Below, in pieces: positions 28,700 through 36,780 of a DNA stretch of 64,000 nucleotides (the first letter of the stretch is position 1; each line of letters begins with the position of its first letter). Source of the stretch: an uncultured Archangium sp. (GTDB lineage: Bacteria > Myxococcota > Myxococcia > Myxococcales > Myxococcaceae); contig CAIVGN010000006.1 of the NCBI GenBank assembly GCA_903905455.1, positions 1 to 64,000 on the forward strand, read 5' to 3'. The notes beneath the pieces were generated by a model. It did no database searches. It saw only the letters and a list, made by a program, of their open reading frames with translations, and was not told the origin of the DNA. The translations under genes and the position numbers were made by a program.

Positions 28700-31248
28700 C
28701 ACTGGCACACTCCGTTGACGCAGGCTTGACCGCTGCCACACTGCACGCAGGCCACCCCGCCGGTGCCGCAGGCGGTGGCGACGTTGCCCGCGTTGCAGGT
28801 CGTGCCCGTCTTGCAGCCGTAGCAATAGCCGGCGCGGCAGATGGGCGTGGCCGAGGGGTAGGGGTAGTAGGCGCCGTTGGTCGCCGAGGGCGCCGTGCTG
28901 CACGCCTGGAGGATGGTCGCGGCGGGCATGCGGTTGCCCATGGCCGGGCTGCCCCCGCAGCTCAGCGCGTCGAGCACGTCGGCCACGTGCAGCGAGGGCT
29001 GGTTGGTGTTGACCACGTTGGTCTTGGCGCAGCCGTTGCCCACGTCCCAGGTGCGGCGGGTGTAGCCGCGGGGCCACGGGGCGGTGTTCATGTGCGTGCT
29101 GGCCACGGCGTTGAAGATCTCCCGGGTCCCGGTGGGCCGCGAGTTGGAGAGGGTCCACAGCAGCGAGGACACGGCGTTCTCGTCGATCTGTGCCAGGAGG
29201 TTGGTGCCGCCGGGGCCGGTGATGGGCGCGGGCTGGCTCGACTGGGGGAAGTAGGTGCGGCTGCCGATGTCGAACCAGAAGAAGCCGCCCTGCTGCTTGT
29301 CCTCGAGGTAGGGCTGGTTGCGCACCGCCGCCGAGTGCCAGGTGGCGTAGCCCTCGCTCCACGCCTGGCCCGGGAAGGTGGAGCAGGTCAGCACGTGGGT
29401 GCCGCCCTCGTCGGGCGAGGTGCCGTAGCTCTCCATCTGCCAGTGGCCCAGCTCGTGGGCGATGGTGTAGTCGCTCCAGTAGCCCTCGTCCTGCGAGGCG
29501 CCGGGCATCCAGATGCCGCTCTGGAAGTTGCCGCTGGCCTGGCTGAAGCACGCGCCGCAGCTCCACTCGGTGCCGATGCCCATCCACATGCCGATGGTGA
29601 GGCCCTGGCGGCCCTGGTTGTTGGTGATGGACGACGCCCAGATGGCCTGCAGCAGGTCGTAGAGGTTGAGCGCGCCCGAGCCGTCGGCGGTGGTGATGGT
29701 GGTGGTGGCGCCGTTGACCAGCGAGGTGACGGCCTTCGACCAGCTCCAGTAGCGCGCGTTGGTGCCCTGCTGCCCGGGGGAGAAGGTGCCGGTGCCCAGG
29801 CCGGGGTCGCCGACGCCGTAGCGCATTCCCAGGCCATCGCCGCCGTAGGCCGCGAAGACCACCGAGTCGCTCGCGCCGGGGGCCGAGGGCACCTTGAGGG
29901 TGAAGTTGCCGTTGGCGTCGGTGGTGGTGGCGTCGACCCAGCTCGTGCCGCGCTGCGAGAGCACCAGCACGTTGCGCGCGGGCACCGGCGTGGGGGCGCC
30001 CCAGTCGCTGAGGTTCGCGAGCGGGCTGCGGGCCTGGTACTTCAGGGTGCCGCTCAGGGTGCTGGTGGCGACGGCCACGGCGCAGTTCGCGCCGATGGAG
30101 CTGCCGACGCAGCCCGCGCCGCCGCACGTCTGCGCCGCGTCCCAGGTGCCCTGGGCCGAGCACACCTGGATGGTGGTGGCGCCGGTGCAGCGCCGGTCTC
30201 CCTGCACGCAGCTGCCGGTCCGCACGCAGGCCGCGCCGGCGCCGGTCGCCTGGCAGGTGCTGCCGCCGGGGCACTGGTAGGTCTGCACCGAGGGGGAACC
30301 CGCGCCCGTGGGCGTGGAGCAGAAGCGCACCAGGGTGGTGGTGACGCACTGGCCGCCGCCGGGCACGCCCTGGCAGGGGTCGGTCGTGCCGCCACCGCCG
30401 CCAGTGGTCGTGCCTCCGCCGCCCGTGCCGCCGCCCGTCGCGCCGCCGCCGCCGCCGGTGTTCGCCACGTCGCAGCTGAAGTTCGAGCGGTTGCACACCA
30501 GCCCCAGGGCCCCGCAGTCGGAGCAGGCGTTGCCGCGGGTGCCGCAGAAGTTGGCGGTGGAGTTGAGGGGCGCGGTGAAGCACTGGCCGTTGGTGCAGCA
30601 GCCACTGGCGCAGGTGGTGGGGTTGCACGAGGTGCTCGTCACGCAGGTGAAGGTCGACGAGTCACAGCGCTCACCCCGGGCGCCGCAGTCGTCGCAGGTG
30701 GCGCCGCCGGTGCCGCAGAAGTTGGTCGAGCCGTTGAGGGGCGCCTCGAAGCACTGCCCGTTGCTGCAGCAGCCCGCGCAGGGGCCGCAGTCCGAGGTCC
30801 CGCCGCCGGTCCCGCCGCCCCCGCCGCCGCCCGTGGTGCCGCCCCCGCCCCCGGTGGTGCCGCCGCCCCCGCCGGTGTTCACGCTTTGGCAGTCAGGGCT
30901 CCCCGAGGCCACGCTGCACACGCCGCAGGCGGCGGTCTGCACCCAGATGCCGCCGATGCAGGTCGTCAGGCCGGCGGGCACGTTCTGGCAGGCGGTGCGG
31001 CCCGCGGCCCAGGTGGGGCACGCGGTGCCGGCGGTGGCGATGGACAGGTCGCAGTTGAAGCCGGGGCTGTCGGTGCACCCCTTGGCGCCCGCGCAGGGCA
31101 GGGCGAGCCACTTGTCGCCGACGCAGGCGTAGGCCTCCGTGGCCGACTTGCAGGTGATGTTGTCGTTCGCCGAGCAGGGGCTGCCGACCGAGGGGCCCGC
31201 GCAGGCGGCCAGAGAGAGAAGGAGGACGACGCTCCACGGTTGACGCAT
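28699..31248 (-). CDS. Secreted Cys-rich zinc-metalloprotease-like lipoprotein
   Basis: 849 residues. The start at 31248 is followed by a lipobox (LSLAACAG). The N-terminal half has Cys-rich modules separated by Gly/Thr linkers (for example NTGGGGGTTGG). Two modules of about 48 residues are near repeats (CCSNGQCFEAPLN.. and CCTNGQCFTAPLN..). The catalytic half has the zinc motif HELGH (His598, Glu599, His602) in IAHELGHWQME, with downstream SEGYATWHSA offering a possible third ligand. A short Cys-rich tail (CYGCKTGTTCN .. CVNGVCQ) ends it. It is probably a surface or secreted peptidase; the exact family is not identified. Confidence 0.75.
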   Translation of the reverse strand: MRQPWSVVLLLSLAACAGPSVGSPCSANDNITCKSATEAYACVGDKWLALPCAGAKGCTDSPGFNCDLSIATAGTACPTWAAGRTACQNVPAGLTTCIGGIWVQTAACGVCSVASGSPDCQSVNTGGGGGTTGGGGGTTGGGGGGGTGGGTSDCGPCAGCCSNGQCFEAPLNGSTNFCGTGGATCDDCGARGERCDSSTFTCVTSTSCNPTTCASGCCTNGQCFTAPLNSTANFCGTRGNACSDCGALGLVCNRSNFSCDVANTGGGGGATGGGTGGGGTTTGGGGGTTDPCQGVPGGGQCVTTTLVRFCSTPTGAGSPSVQTYQCPGGSTCQATGAGAACVRTGSCVQGDRRCTGATTIQVCSAQGTWDAAQTCGGAGCVGSSIGANCAVAVATSTLSGTLKYQARSPLANLSDWGAPTPVPARNVLVLSQRGTSWVDATTTDANGNFTLKVPSAPGASDSVVFAAYGGDGLGMRYGVGDPGLGTGTFSPGQQGTNARYWSWSKAVTSLVNGATTTITTADGSGALNLYDLLQAIWASSITNNQGRQGLTIGMWMGIGTEWSCGACFSQASGNFQSGIWMPGASQDEGYWSDYTIAHELGHWQMESYGTSPDEGGTHVLTCSTFPGQAWSEGYATWHSAAVRNQPYLEDKQQGGFFWFDIGSRTYFPQSSQPAPITGPGGTNLLAQIDENAVSSLLWTLSNSRPTGTREIFNAVASTHMNTAPWPRGYTRRTWDVGNGCAKTNVVNTNQPSLHVADVLDALSCGGSPAMGNRMPAATILQACSTAPSATNGAYYPYPSATPICRAGYCYGCKTGTTCNAGNVATACGTGGVACVQCGSGQACVNGVCQ

Positions 31249-31380
31249 GTGCACCTCGGCAGGCCCGGGCGCGCCTGTAGCACGCGCGCCGCCGGTCACG
31301 GGGAGTGAGTGTGCGCTCGCACTACATGGAGGATCGAACTTTCCGCCTCGGGGACAATCGAATAAACCCCCGCTACTCCG
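31249..31380. other. Divergent intergenic region
   Basis: 132 bp between the minus-strand metalloprotease and the plus-strand receiver gene. It contains an inverted repeat GTGCG-CT-CGCAC near 31311-31322. No sigma-54 element is seen, and no ribosome site precedes the ATG at 31381, which may be leaderless. Confidence 0.35.
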
Positions 31381-31824
31381 ATGAGTACCGAGCAGACCCA
31401 ACCCTCCGGAGCGACTGCCGCGGCCCCCGCCGGGGTCCGGGTCCTGATCGTCGAGGACAACCCGCACATCATCGAGATGTACAGCTACGTGCTCAAGAAG
31501 CTCGCCGCCAACGAGTTCAAGGGCACCACGCCGCTCGAGGTGCACTTCGCCGCCGACGGACACGCCGCGATGACCATGCTGGTCGGGGCCGACTTCCAGC
31601 TGGTGATGACCGACCTCTACATGCCCGTGATGGACGGCTTTCAGTTGCTCGAGAAGATGCGCGCCACGCCGGCCCTGGCCGAGATCCCCGTGGTGGCGAT
31701 CTCCGCGGGCGGGATCGACGCGCGCGAGAAGGCGATGAAGCTGGGCGTCAACGTCTTCCTCAAGAAGCCGGTGCGCTTCGCCGAAGTGATGGACACCGTG
31801 AAGCAGTTGTTGCGGCTCAAGTGA
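31381..31824 (+). CDS. Single-domain response regulator
   Basis: 147 residues: a 17-residue Ala/Pro-rich lead and one receiver domain with acidic pocket VEDN (Glu25, Asp26), phospho-acceptor Asp78 in MTDLYMP, Ser/Thr switch residue (VAISAGG) and LKKPVRF lysine. There is no output domain, so it acts by phospho-transfer or by binding a partner. The pseudokinase gene starts 36 bp downstream and is the likely partner (inference). Confidence 0.85.
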   Translation: MSTEQTQPSGATAAAPAGVRVLIVEDNPHIIEMYSYVLKKLAANEFKGTTPLEVHFAADGHAAMTMLVGADFQLVMTDLYMPVMDGFQLLEKMRATPALAEIPVVAISAGGIDAREKAMKLGVNVFLKKPVRFAEVMDTVKQLLRLK

Positions 31825-31860
31825 AAGGAACGCCCGCGCCGGTACGGCGGGCAGCACGCC

Positions 31861-33342
31861 ATGTCAGAGACGACGCGGGACAAGGTGAGCGGCGATGCGC
31901 TGTTCATTCTGCAGAGCCTCAAGGAAAACGTGCGGCTGGGGCGTTCGAACAAGCTCGCCGACGTGAAGACCTCGCTCGAGAACTCGGTGTCACTCGAGTT
32001 CGACAGCTACTTCTTCTTCCTCCGTAAATTTCACTACATCGCGATGGATCGCGAGGCCCAGCTCAAGCTCACCGACCCCGGCGAGCGCGTGGTGGGTGGC
32101 GAGGACGGCGAGCGGTTCGGGGGCGAGATCTCCGACTTCTTCGCTGATCAGATCGCCGAAGGCGGGCCTCCGCCTCCGCCCTCCGACGACGAGTCGGCCT
32201 ACGCCGAACCGCCCGCGCTCCCCACGCCGCCGCCTCCTCCTCAGCCCGCAACCGACATCATCCTGGAGTCGAACCCCATGCCTTTGCCCCCCAACCGTGG
32301 TGGCCGCAAGCCGCAGGACGACGCTTTCCCGCAGGTCACCGCGCCCGAGGTCCGGTCCGGTGGCAGCTACGGCGCGCCCCCTCCGCCGCCCCCCGCGCCC
32401 ATGCCCATGCCCCTGCCGCTGACCATGACCGCGCCTTCGCAGCCCAGCTCCTCGAGCCTGCTGGGTTCGGCGCAGGGCGCGCAGGGAAAGGGCCAGGACC
32501 TCGACCTGCGCTACCAGAAGAGCGACCAGATCGGCTCGGGCCCGCTGGGCACCGTGTTCCGCGGCAAGCACAACGCGCTGGGCCTCGACGTGTGCGTGAA
32601 GGAGCTCAAGGACATCTTCGGCTACTTCTCCTTCCTCCAGCGCGGCGAGGTGATCAAGCGCCTGAAGAAGGAGCTGTGCGCCCAGGCCCAGGTGCGGCAC
32701 CCGGGCATCGTGCAGATCCTCGATCAGAACACCGACGTGGCGCGCCCCTACTTCGTGATGGAGCTGTGCCGCGGGAGCCTGCGCGAGAAGCTCGACGCGG
32801 CCAACGGCAAGGGCCTCCCCGTGGCCCAGGCGATGCGCTACTTCCTGCAGCTGGCCTACGGCCTGCGGGCGGCGCACCAGCAGGGCCTGACGCACCAGAA
32901 CTTGAAGCCCGAGAACGTGCTGTTCGACGCCTGGGGCAACGCGAAGCTGGCCGACTTCGGCCTCTCGCGCGTCATCGAGGTCGACCAGAGCAAGGGCATG
33001 CCCCAGGTCTTCGTGGGCACCGGCGGCATGGGCTACATGGCCCCCGAACTGCTGGCGCGCTCGAAGGAAGCGGGCCCCTCGACCGACGTGTACGGCCTGG
33101 GCATCCTCCTCTACGAGATGCTCACCGGCCAGCTGCCCGGGCGTCGCAGCCCGCTGCCCAGCGAGATCAACTCGGAGGTGCCGGCGAAGCTCGACCCCAT
33201 CTTCGACAAGATGTCGCAGGACCGGCGCGACTCGCGCTACCCGGACTTCGAGGCGGTCTTCGAGGACTTCTACGCGGCCTTCGCCGACCGCACGTACCTG
33301 CAGCGCGGCGACCTGCTGTTGTGGAGCGAGCTGACGCCCTGA
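31861..33342 (+). CDS. Ser/Thr protein kinase homologue lacking the catalytic Asp (pseudokinase)
   Basis: 493 residues. A 95-residue N-terminal domain of unknown family is followed by a Pro-rich linker (about 100-215) and a protein kinase fold (about 218-485). The Gly loop GSGPLG (225-230), Lys247 (VCVKELK), the helix-C Glu, DFG (365-367) and MAPEL are kept. The catalytic loop reads HQNLKPEN instead of HRDLKPEN, so the proton-accepting Asp is replaced by Asn347 (codon 32899-32901). This should abolish or strongly reduce phosphotransfer while keeping ATP binding. No C-terminal membrane helix is seen. It follows the lone receiver gene and probably works as a scaffold or allosteric sensor. Confidence 0.82.
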   Translation: MSETTRDKVSGDALFILQSLKENVRLGRSNKLADVKTSLENSVSLEFDSYFFFLRKFHYIAMDREAQLKLTDPGERVVGGEDGERFGGEISDFFADQIAEGGPPPPPSDDESAYAEPPALPTPPPPPQPATDIILESNPMPLPPNRGGRKPQDDAFPQVTAPEVRSGGSYGAPPPPPPAPMPMPLPLTMTAPSQPSSSSLLGSAQGAQGKGQDLDLRYQKSDQIGSGPLGTVFRGKHNALGLDVCVKELKDIFGYFSFLQRGEVIKRLKKELCAQAQVRHPGIVQILDQNTDVARPYFVMELCRGSLREKLDAANGKGLPVAQAMRYFLQLAYGLRAAHQQGLTHQNLKPENVLFDAWGNAKLADFGLSRVIEVDQSKGMPQVFVGTGGMGYMAPELLARSKEAGPSTDVYGLGILLYEMLTGQLPGRRSPLPSEINSEVPAKLDPIFDKMSQDRRDSRYPDFEAVFEDFYAAFADRTYLQRGDLLLWSELTP

Positions 33343-34611
33343 TCAGCCGTTGAGCAGCGCCTGGACCTCGGGTCGATCACGGATCGGCTCGAGGTCTTCG
33401 TCTGTCCGGAGCCCGGCGAGCTCGGCGCAGCCCAGGGTCTTCGCCTGCTGGAGCGCGGTGACGGCGTCGTCGAGCCGGCCCAGGCGGGCGTAGCAGCAGG
33501 CCTCGTTGTAGGCGAAGCGGCCCTGGCCGGTGCGCGCGCGCTCGGCGGTGCACAGCTCGAGGGCCTGGGCGAAGGCCTTTTCCCCGAAGAGGCGGGTGGC
33601 GGCGAGGTCGGCGATGAGCGGCACCTTGCGCCCCAGCTTCACCACGTCGTCGAAGCGCTCGCGCGAGAGCAACGCCGAAACGAGCAGCGGCAGGTCGGTG
33701 TCGGACGCCGCGCCCTCGGGCGAGAGCAGGGCGAGCACGGTGTCGGGGTCGTTGTCGGCAGCGGCGAGCCGGGCCCGCAGCGAGAGCGAGGGGACGAACG
33801 GGCCCATCTGCTTCACGGCGCGGCGCGCGCCCTCGAAGTCGCGCTTGCGCATGCGGGCCCAGGCCAGCAGCTCCGCGAGGTACGCGCGCTGGGCCGGGTC
33901 GGTCTCGGCCCGCAGCCCAGCCTCGAGTTCCTTCTCGACGTCTTCGCCGGCGTGGATCCGTTCCCACCAGTTGGCCGCGGGCGGGGTCTGAGGCCCCTTG
34001 AGCCGGCCGTAGCCCTGGAGCAGCCCCATGCCGCCGAAGTACCCCAGGAGGATGTTGCGGGTGACGAAGGCCAGGGCGACGATGGCGCCGCCGCCGACGA
34101 TGCTGGTGAGGGCGACGACGCGATCTCGCCGCTTGCCGGTGGCCCACTCCAGCCCGGCGTCGAGCACCAGGCCGCCGTCCCACGGGAGGATGGGCAGCAG
34201 GTTGACCACCGACCAGCCGACGTTGATCCACAGCGCATCGGCGAGCGCGAGCGACACGAGGGGCGCGGGCTGGGGGACCAGGCGCTGCGCGAGGAACACG
34301 AGGCTGCCCAGCGCGAGGCCGGCGCCGGGGCCCGCGAGGGTGATGAAGAAGCGCTGCCGCGGGGTGGGCTGCGCGCCCCGGGGGAAGTGGGTCAGCCCGC
34401 CGAGCCCGTGGAGGGTGATGGAGGGGGCGAAGCCGAAGCGTTTCATGGTCAGCGCGTGGCCGAACTCGTGGAGCAGCACCCCGGAGAATACCAGGCCCGT
34501 CCAGACGGCGGCGGACGCCAGGTCGCGCGAGCTCAAAGAGAGCAGCGGGATGAGGAAGAACATCGGCTCGATGCGCACCGGCACACCGAAGAGCGTGAAG
34601 AGGGGCTTCAC
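33343..34611 (-). CDS. M50 (site-2 protease family) metalloprotease with C-terminal repeats
   Basis: About 422 residues. The N-terminal half is a membrane metalloprotease with HEFGHALTM (zinc motif HExxH) in one helix and NLLPILPWDGG (the NPxxD-like third ligand) in another. The C-terminal half (after YGRLKG) is a soluble helical-repeat region of TPR type (AYNEACCYARLGRLDDAVTALQQAK). The GTG at 34611 is chosen because the codons upstream in frame are rich in T at third positions and so non-coding. It overlaps the stop of a 15-codon ORF (GTGA). Such proteases cut membrane-bound substrates or regulators; the substrate is unknown. It abuts the pseudokinase stop without a gap. Confidence 0.8.
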   Translation of the reverse strand: MKPLFTLFGVPVRIEPMFFLIPLLSLSSRDLASAAVWTGLVFSGVLLHEFGHALTMKRFGFAPSITLHGLGGLTHFPRGAQPTPRQRFFITLAGPGAGLALGSLVFLAQRLVPQPAPLVSLALADALWINVGWSVVNLLPILPWDGGLVLDAGLEWATGKRRDRVVALTSIVGGGAIVALAFVTRNILLGYFGGMGLLQGYGRLKGPQTPPAANWWERIHAGEDVEKELEAGLRAETDPAQRAYLAELLAWARMRKRDFEGARRAVKQMGPFVPSLSLRARLAAADNDPDTVLALLSPEGAASDTDLPLLVSALLSRERFDDVVKLGRKVPLIADLAATRLFGEKAFAQALELCTAERARTGQGRFAYNEACCYARLGRLDDAVTALQQAKTLGCAELAGLRTDEDLEPIRDRPEVQALLNG

Positions 34612-34655
34612 CGGCGCGCGCCCTCGAACGACGGGAGGAAGATCATCAAGCGCAT
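34608..34655 (-). CDS. Candidate 15-residue leader ORF of the M50 protease gene
   Basis: An ATG at 34655 is preceded by an excellent ribosome site (AGGGGGAGG, 34660-34668) and encodes MRLMIFLPSFEGARR. Every codon has G or C at the third position, while the other frame here does not. Its TGA overlaps the GTG start of the protease, the typical layout for translational coupling. Alternatively it is the true protease N-terminus separated by a frameshift or sequencing error. Confidence 0.5.
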   Translation of the reverse strand: MRLMIFLPSFEGARR

Positions 34656-34693
34656 CAGGCCTCCCCCTGTGCTCCATATAGAGTGAGCTGTCC

Positions 34694-36181
34694 ATGTCCG
34701 GAGCGGAGCTGCCCGAGTCGATGAAGCCGTCCTTGCCGGTGCGCCTCGAGGCCCCCGAAGGTGCGCTCGCGCGGGTGGCGGCGCGGTTCACCGCGTGGGC
34801 CGAACGGTGGATCCCCGATGCGTTCGTCTTCGCGCTGCTGGCCACGGTGATCGTGGTGCTCGCGGCCTTCGCGAAGTTGCTGGGTGCCCGGGGCGCGGGC
34901 GCGGCGGCGCTCGAGGTGGTCAACGTGTGGGGCGCGGGCTTCTGGGAGCTCATCCCCTTCACGCTGCAGATGGCGATGGTGATCATCACCGGCTCGGTGC
35001 TGGCGACGACGCGGCCCGTGTACCGGCTCATCGTCCAACTGGCCTCGGTGGTGACCACCCCGCGCGCGGCGGTGGCCTTCGTGGCGCTGCTGGCGATGAT
35101 CTCCAGCTGGTTCAACTGGGGCTTCTCGCTGATCTTCAGCGCCATGCTGGCCCGGGAGATCGCCAGGCGCCTCCCTGCCGTCGACTACCGCGCGCTGTGC
35201 GCCAGCTCGTTCCTCGGCCTGGGCAGCATCTGGGCGCAGGGCCTCTCGGGGAGCGCGGCCTTGCAGATGGCGACGCCCTCGGCGCTGCAGCCGGCGATCC
35301 GCGCCATCGTCGCGGGCCCCCTGAACCAGGTCTCGGGCGGGGTGATCCCCCTGACCAGCACCATCTTCCTGTGGCAGTCGCTGCTGTGCGTGGTGGTCGA
35401 GATCGGCGTGGTGACGACGCTGATGTACTTCGCGACGCCCGGCGCCGAGCGGGCGAAGAGCGCGGCGATGCTCGGGTTGACGCTGGGCCCCTCGCCGCTC
35501 GAGGCGGAAGACCCGCAGGGCCGCGGCACGCCGGGCGAATGGCTGGAGTACCGGCCGTACCTCTCGGTGCTCTTCGTGGCGCTCGCAGGCGCGTCCCTGG
35601 TCTCGACCTTCGCCACCTCGCCCGAGCCGCTCAACGCGCTCAACCTGAACACCCTCAACCTCGGGTTCCTCACGCTGGGCGTCGCGCTGCACGGCACGCC
35701 GGCCCGGTTGATGCGCGCGGTGAAGGAGGCGACGCCGGGCATCTGGGGCGTGGTGCTCCAGTTTCCGCTCTACGCGGGGCTCGCGGCGCTGATCGTCAAG
35801 ACCCACCTCAACGAGACCATCGCGGGCTTCTTCGTATCGCTCTCGACGAGGCAGACCTACCCGGCGCTGGTGGCGATCTACTCGGCGGTGCTCGGCGTCT
35901 TCGTGCCCAGCGGCGGCAGCAAGTGGGTCATCGAGGCGCCGTACGTGATGCAGGCCGCGCACGACCTCAAGGTGCACCTGGGATGGATGGTGGCGGTCTA
36001 CGATCTCGGCGAGGCGCTCGCGAACCTGGTGCAGCCCTTCTGGATGTTGCCGGTGCTGGGCCTGTTCGGGCTCAAGGCGCGGGACGTCATGGGCTACACC
36101 TTCCTCGTCTTCCTCGTGCTCACCCCGCTGGTGCTCGTGCTGGTGACGGTGCTGTCCCTGACGTTGCCGTACCCGCTGTGA
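34694..36181 (+). CDS. Short-chain fatty acid transporter, AtoE family
   Basis: A 495-residue permease with about eleven membrane helices, matching the AtoE/short-chain fatty acid transporter family. It shows the ISSWFNWGFSLIFSAMLARE segment, LSGSAALQMATPSALQP and the conserved FVPSGGSKWVIEAPYVMQAA. In E. coli the family takes up acetoacetate and butyrate. The substrate here is inferred. The translation start is 82 bp from the protease GTG on the opposite strand, so the two genes share a tiny divergent region containing TATAGA (34677-34682 area). No ribosome site is clear. Confidence 0.82.
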   Translation: MSGAELPESMKPSLPVRLEAPEGALARVAARFTAWAERWIPDAFVFALLATVIVVLAAFAKLLGARGAGAAALEVVNVWGAGFWELIPFTLQMAMVIITGSVLATTRPVYRLIVQLASVVTTPRAAVAFVALLAMISSWFNWGFSLIFSAMLAREIARRLPAVDYRALCASSFLGLGSIWAQGLSGSAALQMATPSALQPAIRAIVAGPLNQVSGGVIPLTSTIFLWQSLLCVVVEIGVVTTLMYFATPGAERAKSAAMLGLTLGPSPLEAEDPQGRGTPGEWLEYRPYLSVLFVALAGASLVSTFATSPEPLNALNLNTLNLGFLTLGVALHGTPARLMRAVKEATPGIWGVVLQFPLYAGLAALIVKTHLNETIAGFFVSLSTRQTYPALVAIYSAVLGVFVPSGGSKWVIEAPYVMQAAHDLKVHLGWMVAVYDLGEALANLVQPFWMLPVLGLFGLKARDVMGYTFLVFLVLTPLVLVLVTVLSLTLPYPL

Positions 36182-36191
36182 GGGACCCCTC

Positions 36192-36758
36192 GTGAACCGT
36201 GCCTGTCTCGTCCTCGCCGCGCTGTGCCTCTCGAACTTCGCGGGAGCCCAGGAGCTGACGGCGCCCCCGCCTCCGCCGCCCATCGTGGTGGCGCCCGTGC
36301 AGGCCGCCCCGCAGGTGCGCACCGACCGAGGCGTGGCGCGCTTCGAGTACCAGGGCACGGTGCCCGAGGGCTTTCACCTCGTCACCCGGCCGCGCATGTC
36401 CTTCGTCACCGCGGGCCTCGCGGCGTTCTCCGCGGGGTACGCGTCGTCGGTGCTGTTCGCCGGGGGCCTGATGGGTGACTGGTGGGCCCTGGTGCCGCTG
36501 GCCGGGCCGTTGATCACCGCGGTGAACCTCGCGAACCGCGCGGCGTCGGGCATCACCGGACTGGGCGTGCTCAGCTCGCTCTACACCTTCCTCGCCATCA
36601 TCCAGACGGCGGCCCAGGTGACGGGCGCGGCGCTGCTGATCTACGGCGTTGCCTCGCCGGAGCAGTGGCTGGAGCGCGGGCCTGCGCCGGTACGGGTGTC
36701 GCTCTTGCCCGGGGGCAGCGGCTCGGTGCTGGGCGCGAGCCTCGTCGGCCAGTTCTGA
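36192..36758 (+). CDS. Exported or inner-membrane protein of unknown function
   Basis: 188 residues from a GTG with a GAGGGA ribosome site. An N-terminal signal (LVLAALCLSNFAGAQ) is followed by a Pro-rich stretch (APPPPPPIVV) and then three predicted membrane helices (about residues 70-95, 98-118 and 123-150). It follows the transporter gene by 10 bp and is probably co-transcribed. I recognise no family. Confidence 0.6.
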   Translation: MNRACLVLAALCLSNFAGAQELTAPPPPPPIVVAPVQAAPQVRTDRGVARFEYQGTVPEGFHLVTRPRMSFVTAGLAAFSAGYASSVLFAGGLMGDWWALVPLAGPLITAVNLANRAASGITGLGVLSSLYTFLAIIQTAAQVTGAALLIYGVASPEQWLERGPAPVRVSLLPGGSGSVLGASLVGQF

Positions 36759-36780
36759 ACGGAAGCGCCGCGCTTCAGAA
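36753..36780. terminator. Hairpin between convergent genes
   Basis: TTCTGAA (36753-36759) pairs with TTCAGAA (36774-36780), with an inner GAAGCG/CGCTTC stem, across both stop codons. There is no long T-run, so termination is possible in both directions but not certain. Confidence 0.45.

Noticed and set aside
30360-30890. Gly/Thr-codon-rich stretches as a CRISPR or minisatellite array
   Set aside because: They are in-frame low-complexity linkers of the metalloprotease, with no regular repeat-spacer structure.
32895-32901. HQN in the kinase as a possible sequencing error
   Set aside because: The Asp codon (GAC) and the Asn codon (AAC) differ by one base, but the neighbouring Arg is also replaced by Gln, so a single error would not restore HRD.
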